Shown: piece after piece, positions 56,555-61,146 of the stretch
Numbering within the stretch: position 1 is the first letter of the stretch
Layout: each line of letters begins with the position of its first letter
Assembly: GCA_027296625.1 (NCBI GenBank)
Contig: JAPUIX010000135.1
Span: 1-61,146, forward strand
Reading direction: 5' to 3'
Source of the DNA: Gammaproteobacteria bacterium
GTDB lineage: Bacteria; Pseudomonadota; Gammaproteobacteria; JAKEHO01
Length of the DNA stretch: 61,146 nt
The notes under the pieces: generated by a model
The model's input: only the letters and a program-made list of their open reading frames with translations
Database searches by the model: none
Told to the model about the DNA's origin: nothing
Translations under genes and position numbers: made by a program

Positions 56555-58144
56555 CTAATTCCCGATGGTTGCCTCGGCAGGGTACTCCACAAGGTGTACA
56601 AGGTTGTGTCCGGTCATCTCCGCCGGTTTTTCCAGCCCCATCAAGTGGAGCATGGTCGGTGCAATATCCGACAATGCCCCGGTCGTTGGTAATATGTCGG
56701 CGGCGCGGCCAACATAGATCAGGGGAACCGGATTGCTTGTGTGCGCAGTATGTGGTTGACCACGCGCCTTCTCCGTCGTGAACCCCCGCATCTGTTCAGC
56801 GTTGCCATGGTCAGCTGTGATTAACAGCTCGCCGCCGACCTTTTGAGTCGCATCCACGATCTTTCCGAGGCAGTCATCGATGGCTTCGACGGCCTTGACT
56901 GTCGCGTTGAAGTCTCCTGAATGGCCGACCAAGTCGGCATTTGCGAAGTTGCAAATGATGGCATCGTATCGGCGATTATCAATGGCCTCAACCAATCGGG
57001 TCGTGATTTGATTGGCACTCATCTCCGGCTTGAGATCGTATGTGGAGACGCGAGGTGACGGGATAAGTATACGGTCCTCACCCGGAAACTCCCGTTCCTC
57101 GCCTCCGTCAAAAAAATACGTGACATGGGCATACTTTTCTGTTTCTGCGATCCGCAATTGTCGAAGGCCAAACTTTGAAATGTATTCGCCGAAAACGTTC
57201 CTGAGCGTTTCTGGGGGGAACGCCACTGGAATATCATAGTCCGCACTGTATGCAGTGAGACTGATAAATGCGCCAAGTTGCGGCGTATGGTCACGCGGAA
57301 AGTAGTCAAAGTTTGGTTCAATGAAGGCTTGGGTCAACTGCCGTGCACGGTCCGCACGGTAATTTGCGAATATGACGATATCACCGTCTTGAACACTAAT
57401 GGGGCGCTCCCCACTGGGGACAATGGCGGTTGATTTCACAAATTCATCCGTCTCACCCCGCCCATAAGCTATGTCCAGCGCAATCAATGGATCCTCCGAT
57501 CGATAGTCCGCTTTACCCTGGCTGATGAGATCGTATGTGTACAGCGTCCGCGCCCAGCGCTTGTCTCTGTCCATAGCAAAGTAACGCCCGATTAGCGAAG
57601 CGATGCGGCCGCTCCCCAGTTTCGAAAAATGCATCTGGGCTTGTTGGATGGATTCGGCCGCACTCTTTGGTGGTCTGTCGCGCCCGTCGAGAAAGGCATG
57701 GAGATAGACCTTTTCCACACCGCGCCGAGCTGCGATCTCCATGATGGCGAAAATGTGATCTTCGTGGCTGTGTACACCCCCGGGGGATAGCAAGCCGATG
57801 ACGTGCACGGCATGTTGGGTGGTAGCAGCTTTATCAATCGCGTCTGTAAGCACTTTATTTTTGAAGAACGAGTCGTCGTCAATCGCGCGGGAAATACGGC
57901 TGAATTCCTGATCGACAATTCGACCCGCACCAATGTGCATGTGCCCAACCTCGGAATTTCCCATCTGGTTATCGGGCAAGCCAACGTCCACCCCGGAGCA
58001 AAGCAACAGCGTGTGCGGATATTCTTCCCACAGGCTCTCCCAAACGGGTGTGTTGGCGCTATGGATGGCGTTGTATAAGGTGTTTTCGCTGTAGCCCCAC
58101 CCGTCAAGCACGATCAGAACGATGGGTCTGCGGCGCGTGGTCAT
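56555..58144 (-). CDS. gpmI: 2,3-bisphosphoglycerate-independent phosphoglycerate mutase
   Basis: 529 residues, Mn-dependent, alkaline phosphatase fold. VLIVLDGWGYSE with D14, catalytic S64 in QMGNSEVGH, RDRPPKSA, and late TADHGNAEQM are visible. Heads the gpmI-envC-ctpA operon, diverging from the rhodanese gene. Confidence 0.96.
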   Translation of the reverse strand: MTTRRRPIVLIVLDGWGYSENTLYNAIHSANTPVWESLWEEYPHTLLLCSGVDVGLPDNQMGNSEVGHMHIGAGRIVDQEFSRISRAIDDDSFFKNKVLTDAIDKAATTQHAVHVIGLLSPGGVHSHEDHIFAIMEIAARRGVEKVYLHAFLDGRDRPPKSAAESIQQAQMHFSKLGSGRIASLIGRYFAMDRDKRWARTLYTYDLISQGKADYRSEDPLIALDIAYGRGETDEFVKSTAIVPSGERPISVQDGDIVIFANYRADRARQLTQAFIEPNFDYFPRDHTPQLGAFISLTAYSADYDIPVAFPPETLRNVFGEYISKFGLRQLRIAETEKYAHVTYFFDGGEEREFPGEDRILIPSPRVSTYDLKPEMSANQITTRLVEAIDNRRYDAIICNFANADLVGHSGDFNATVKAVEAIDDCLGKIVDATQKVGGELLITADHGNAEQMRGFTTEKARGQPHTAHTSNPVPLIYVGRAADILPTTGALSDIAPTMLHLMGLEKPAEMTGHNLVHLVEYPAEATIGN

Positions 58145-58498
58145 AGGCCTAAGGTCGGCGGTTGTGTCGCTTGCTTTAGCAGTGGTGGGTGCCAGAGTGT
58201 TGATCTATCTGCAATCTGATCGCTTGCAAATACTGGGAGGTGTCACAGCTCGATTAGGTGACTATGCAATCCTCGCAAGCGCTTAGGGCTATTCCTTATA
58301 TGATGGGTCTTATCGTCACCAACTTATATATAGGGTACCACGAAATGGCCCTTCTCTGACATGCTTAATTTGCCAAATACGTGAGAACCTTCGTGGACAA
58401 AAGAGAAATAAATCGTATCATGCGTTGGACTAAATTTGGCGGCAAACTTACTGCCAGCCCATGCAGTATCTCCCGTTAATCACGCGAGCGATTTTTTA
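58145..58498. other. Divergent intergenic region gpmI / rhodanese
   Basis: 354 bp holding promoters for both sides. TTATATATAG around 58322-58331 looks AT-rich enough for a -10, but no paired -35 is convincing. No gene seen. Confidence 0.5.
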
Positions 58499-58924
58499 AT
58501 GGACCGTTATATTGAGTTTGTTGTTAATTATTGGTTCCTTTTCGCGCTGCTGGCAGTCATTCTCGTTTTGCTTGGCTGGAATCTATTAGGGAGCAGGTTT
58601 CTAGGTGTTAAGCAGGTCGGGCCTATGCAGGCCACGCAGCTAATGAATCGCCAGGATGCAGTTGTTGTTGACGTCCGGGATAAAGCCGATTTTTCCGATG
58701 GTCATATCCTAAATGCACTACATAAACCATTAACACAGCTCCAAGATTTACCAAGAGCGCTAGCAAAATACCGCGCGCGACCTGTTATTATTTATTGCAC
58801 TAATGGCTCTGCGTCCGTACGCGCGTGCAGGACCTTGTTAAAGGAGGAGTTTACACAAGTGTACAATTTAAAAGGTGGTATCCTTGCCTGGCGAAATGCA
58901 AATCTCCCACTGACAAAAAAATGA
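58499..58924 (+). CDS. Membrane-anchored rhodanese-like protein (YibN-like)
   Basis: 141 residues: N-terminal TM helix (NYWFLFALLAVILVLLGWNL) and a rhodanese domain with VVDVRDKADFSDGHILNA and active-site Cys in IYCTNGSASVRA. ATG at 58499 chosen, since family members start MDRYIEFVVNYW; the open frame reaches 58436. In E. coli yibN is followed by grxC; here secB follows directly. Confidence 0.88.
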   Translation: MDRYIEFVVNYWFLFALLAVILVLLGWNLLGSRFLGVKQVGPMQATQLMNRQDAVVVDVRDKADFSDGHILNALHKPLTQLQDLPRALAKYRARPVIIYCTNGSASVRACRTLLKEEFTQVYNLKGGILAWRNANLPLTKK

Positions 58925-59001
58925 TGTTATCGCAAGCCCGAAGTGCTTTTTGCGACGAAGACTAAAAAAGATGCCCAGAGCTCTAATCTTGGAAGCAAAA
59001 T

Positions 59002-59502
59002 ATGACGGAACAATCTGAGACGCCGAAGCCCGCTGGTCAAGCGCAGACTCGATCCGGCCAGCTCATGATCCAGAAGGTTTATACCAAGGACCTCTCGTTT
59101 GAGACACCCCATTCACCCCAGATTTTCTCGGAAGATTGGAAACCAACGGTTAACCTCCAGCTTGCGAATCATGCGACAACACACGGTAACGATCTTTACG
59201 AGGTTGTGTTGACCGTGACGGTCACAGTGACATTTGCGGAGAAAACAGTCTATCTGGCCGAGGTAAACCAAGCAGGGATCTTCCAAGTCAGTGGCTTCCC
59301 GGAAAATTTGAAAGCGAGGGTGCTTGCCACCATGTGTCCCAATATCCTATATCCCTTTGCGCGGGAGATGGTTTCGGACTTGGTGACCCGCGGGGGATTC
59401 CCGCAATTGCTGCTGGCGCCGGTGAATTTCGAGGCCCTCTATGCGGAGCAAGTGAGGCAGCAAAGCGGGGATGCCGCAAACCCACCGGCGGTAACGCATT
59501 AA
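59002..59502 (+). CDS. secB: Protein-export chaperone SecB
   Basis: 166 residues. IQKVYTKDLSFETPHSPQIF and EVNQAGIFQVSGFP, CPNILYPFAREMVSDLVTRG and GFPQLLLAPVNFEALY are SecB hallmarks. Tetrameric cytosolic chaperone for Sec export. Upstream of gpsA as in E. coli. Confidence 0.96.
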   Translation: MTEQSETPKPAGQAQTRSGQLMIQKVYTKDLSFETPHSPQIFSEDWKPTVNLQLANHATTHGNDLYEVVLTVTVTVTFAEKTVYLAEVNQAGIFQVSGFPENLKARVLATMCPNILYPFAREMVSDLVTRGGFPQLLLAPVNFEALYAEQVRQQSGDAANPPAVTH

Positions 59503-59544
59503 TCCTAACTCTCATTCCACCACCTTATTCATCAGGCACTGGCG

Positions 59545-60555
59545 ATGGCAAGCGATACAACACCGGTGCTGGTAGCAGGCGCAGGTTCATGGGGGACTGC
59601 GCTTGCGATCGTGCTGACGCGCAATCATCAGCCGACCTATTTATGGGGACGCAACAGGGAAACCATGGCCGCCCTCAAGCGCGATCGAACCAACAAACGC
59701 TACCTCCCTGGGTATGGTTTCCAGGACCTCTTGGAACCCGTGGATGACTTGGCTGCCGTCCTGTCAGGCGTGAATGACATCGTCATTGCGGTCCCATGTC
59801 AGGGCCTGCGGAGTGTCCTGGAACTCATTGCGCGCGCCTCCCATGCGGGAATTCGGATCTGTATGGCGTGCAAGGGCTTGGAGGCGGGGACCCAGCTACT
59901 CAACCATGAGGTGGCTGGTGAGGTCTTGGGTGAGGAGGTGCCCACGGCTGTACTTTCGGGACCGTCCTTTGCAGTGGAAGTCGCCAAAGGCCTGCCGACC
60001 GCCGTCACGGTGGCATCCAGTGATGCGAAATTTGCCTCTGACCTCGCCAGGCGATTTCACAGTGAGTCATTCAGGACCTACACCAATGACGATATCATCG
60101 GTGTCGAGGTCGGCGGCGCGGTGAAAAATGTCTTGGCGATTGCGGCTGGCATCGCCGATGGACTCGGGTTCGGTGCCAATACCCGTACCGCGCTGATCAC
60201 GCGCGGGCTTGCAGAGATCATACGCCTCGGCGTGGCCTTGGGCGGGAAGCGCGAGACCTTTATGGGGCTGGCGGGACTGGGGGATCTGGTGTTGACCGCG
60301 ACCGAGGATCAGTCGCGTAATCGACGTTTTGGGCTTGCGCTCGCCAAAGGGGCCACGGTGGAGCAGGCCCTGGCGCAGATCGGCCAGGTTGTCGAAGGCG
60401 TGCGGACAGCCTATGAAGTCGATACGCTTGCGCAAAAATTGGGTATCGAGATGCCCATTACCCATCAGGTGGTTCGGGTCTTAAGTGGCGAGAGCACGCC
60501 CCGCGAGGCGGTGCAGGCCTTGCTCGCCCGGGATCCCAAGGCAGAAACCCTCTGA
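59545..60555 (+). CDS. gpsA: NAD(P)-dependent glycerol-3-phosphate dehydrogenase
   Basis: 336 residues; makes G3P for phospholipids. Nucleotide loop GAGSWGTALA, catalytic Lys in GGAVKNVLAIAAGIADGLGF, GLGDLVLTAT and the substrate segment are all standard. 42 bp after secB. Confidence 0.95.
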   Translation: MASDTTPVLVAGAGSWGTALAIVLTRNHQPTYLWGRNRETMAALKRDRTNKRYLPGYGFQDLLEPVDDLAAVLSGVNDIVIAVPCQGLRSVLELIARASHAGIRICMACKGLEAGTQLLNHEVAGEVLGEEVPTAVLSGPSFAVEVAKGLPTAVTVASSDAKFASDLARRFHSESFRTYTNDDIIGVEVGGAVKNVLAIAAGIADGLGFGANTRTALITRGLAEIIRLGVALGGKRETFMGLAGLGDLVLTATEDQSRNRRFGLALAKGATVEQALAQIGQVVEGVRTAYEVDTLAQKLGIEMPITHQVVRVLSGESTPREAVQALLARDPKAETL

Positions 60556-60632
60556 GCTGGCCCTGGACAAGGATCCGCCGTTAATCGCAAATCGCGTTGG
60601 CGCGCAAGCACCTGACGCACAGACCGGGATGA

Positions 60633-61146
60633 ATGACTGACCCGAAACAACTCATCAAAGACTATTGCCGGGAGAGTGACCACGGGGCATTCAGCGCGTT
60701 CTACCGGCAACAGGCGCCTCGCCTGTGGCGCTTCCTGGTCGCGCGGGGTTGCTCCCAGGATGCCGCTTATGATCTGTTGTCCGAGGCTTTTGCGCGCTTT
60801 ATTCAAGTGGTCTGCAAGGATCCCCGCGCCCCAGTGGCGCTGCTCTATCGCATTGCCGTGAACGCCCACATCGACAGCTACCGCCGCCAAACCGCCTCCC
60901 CGGTCCGCTTTGACAGCGACGTCGTCGATGCCGCGACCGAGTTATCCGTTGAGGCGAGCGATGAACACGAGTATCTTCGTACAGTGATCGGGACGCTGGA
61001 TGAGAAAGAACAGAACCTCTTGCTGATGCGTTATTGGATTGGATTAACACACCGGGAAGTGGCTGAGGTTTTGGGCTTACCCCCCGGCACGGTGCGCCGC
61101 CAATGTGCGGCGGCTGTGAAGAAACTACGGCAACGATGGCAGGTCG
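60633..61146 (+). CDS. Sigma-70 family (ECF-like) sigma factor, cut by window end
   Basis: Partial, 171 codons. MTDPKQLIKDYCRESDHGAF, then region 2 LWRFLVARGCSQDAAYDLLS, YRIAVNAHIDSYRR, and region 4 LDEKEQNLLLMRYWIGLTHR with VAEVLGLPPGTVRRQCAAAV. It differs in sequence from the sigma factor at 36726, so two unrelated ECF-type regulators lie in the window. The partner genes are outside. Confidence 0.85.
   Translation, partial: MTDPKQLIKDYCRESDHGAFSAFYRQQAPRLWRFLVARGCSQDAAYDLLSEAFARFIQVVCKDPRAPVALLYRIAVNAHIDSYRRQTASPVRFDSDVVDAATELSVEASDEHEYLRTVIGTLDEKEQNLLLMRYWIGLTHREVAEVLGLPPGTVRRQCAAAVKKLRQRWQV

Overview
The window is a chromosomal segment of a gammaproteobacterium. The marker gene orders hslV-hslU-DUF971-ubiE-ubiJ-ubiB, gpmI-envC-ctpA-polysaccharide deacetylase diverging from rhodanese-secB-gpsA, dapF-DUF484-xerC, DUF2066-hda, and ilvB-ilvH-ilvC-psd-pssA-leuA are all of gammaproteobacterial type. 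A DUF3106/DUF3619 sigma-factor operon, the UbiE/J/B set and moderate GC fit a Chromatiales- or sulfur/nitrogen-oxidiser-like lineage, but the genus cannot be fixed from sequence alone. No rRNA, tRNA, CRISPR array, phage or intact insertion sequence was seen.

Layout. (1) 1-7.7 kb, minus strand: a surface-glycan region. It holds a truncated chimeric frame (aminotransferase tail plus Gfo/Idh oxidoreductase), an LPG-synthase-TM type membrane protein, two methyltransferases and a glycosyltransferase in an AT-rich, tightly overlapped operon. A 707-bp decayed spacer with a monooxygenase remnant follows, then rmlB-rmlA-DegT aminotransferase (dTDP-amino-sugar synthesis). (2) 7.8-20.6 kb: housekeeping genes suhB, trmJ, purM, DUF2066, hda, a BPSS1780-type membrane protein, wrbA, arsC, yihY, a PilZ-like protein, acyP, proS and a DUF4124 protein. 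(3) 20.9-29.8 kb, plus strand: branched-chain amino acid genes ilvBHC, the phospholipid pair psd/pssA, leuA behind a leucine-rich leader peptide, then uracil-DNA glycosylase, rimI and cysM. (4) 29.7-33.4 kb: a YdbH/YdbL-like envelope pair and a PolB-type exonuclease. (5) 33.6-42.1 kb: an oligopeptide-binding lipoprotein, a signal-less YkuD enzyme, two peptide permeases and nagZ, which together look like muropeptide uptake and recycling. This set is interrupted by a sigma-factor operon with an 11-residue-repeat exported protein and by an orphan membrane protein. (6) 42.1-52.5 kb: TraB/GumN, MscS, dapF, DUF484, xerC, hslVU, DUF971, ubiE, ubiJ, ubiB. (7) 52.5-61.1 kb: DJ-1, deacetylase, ctpA, envC and gpmI on minus; rhodanese, secB, gpsA and the start of a second sigma factor on plus.

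Points most worth a second look: the leucine attenuation leader before leuA; a phosphatidylserine decarboxylase homologue whose self-cleavage Gly-Ser pair reads Gly-Gly; the split muropeptide cassette with a cytosolic YkuD enzyme; the duplicated 103-residue, 11-mer-repeat protein in front of the sigma operon, with a 12-bp perfect hairpin over the predicted sigma-factor start; the chimeric open frame at the left edge; and a 19-bp perfect palindrome before acyP. Motif readings are direct; functional assignments are by family recognition, without database searches.
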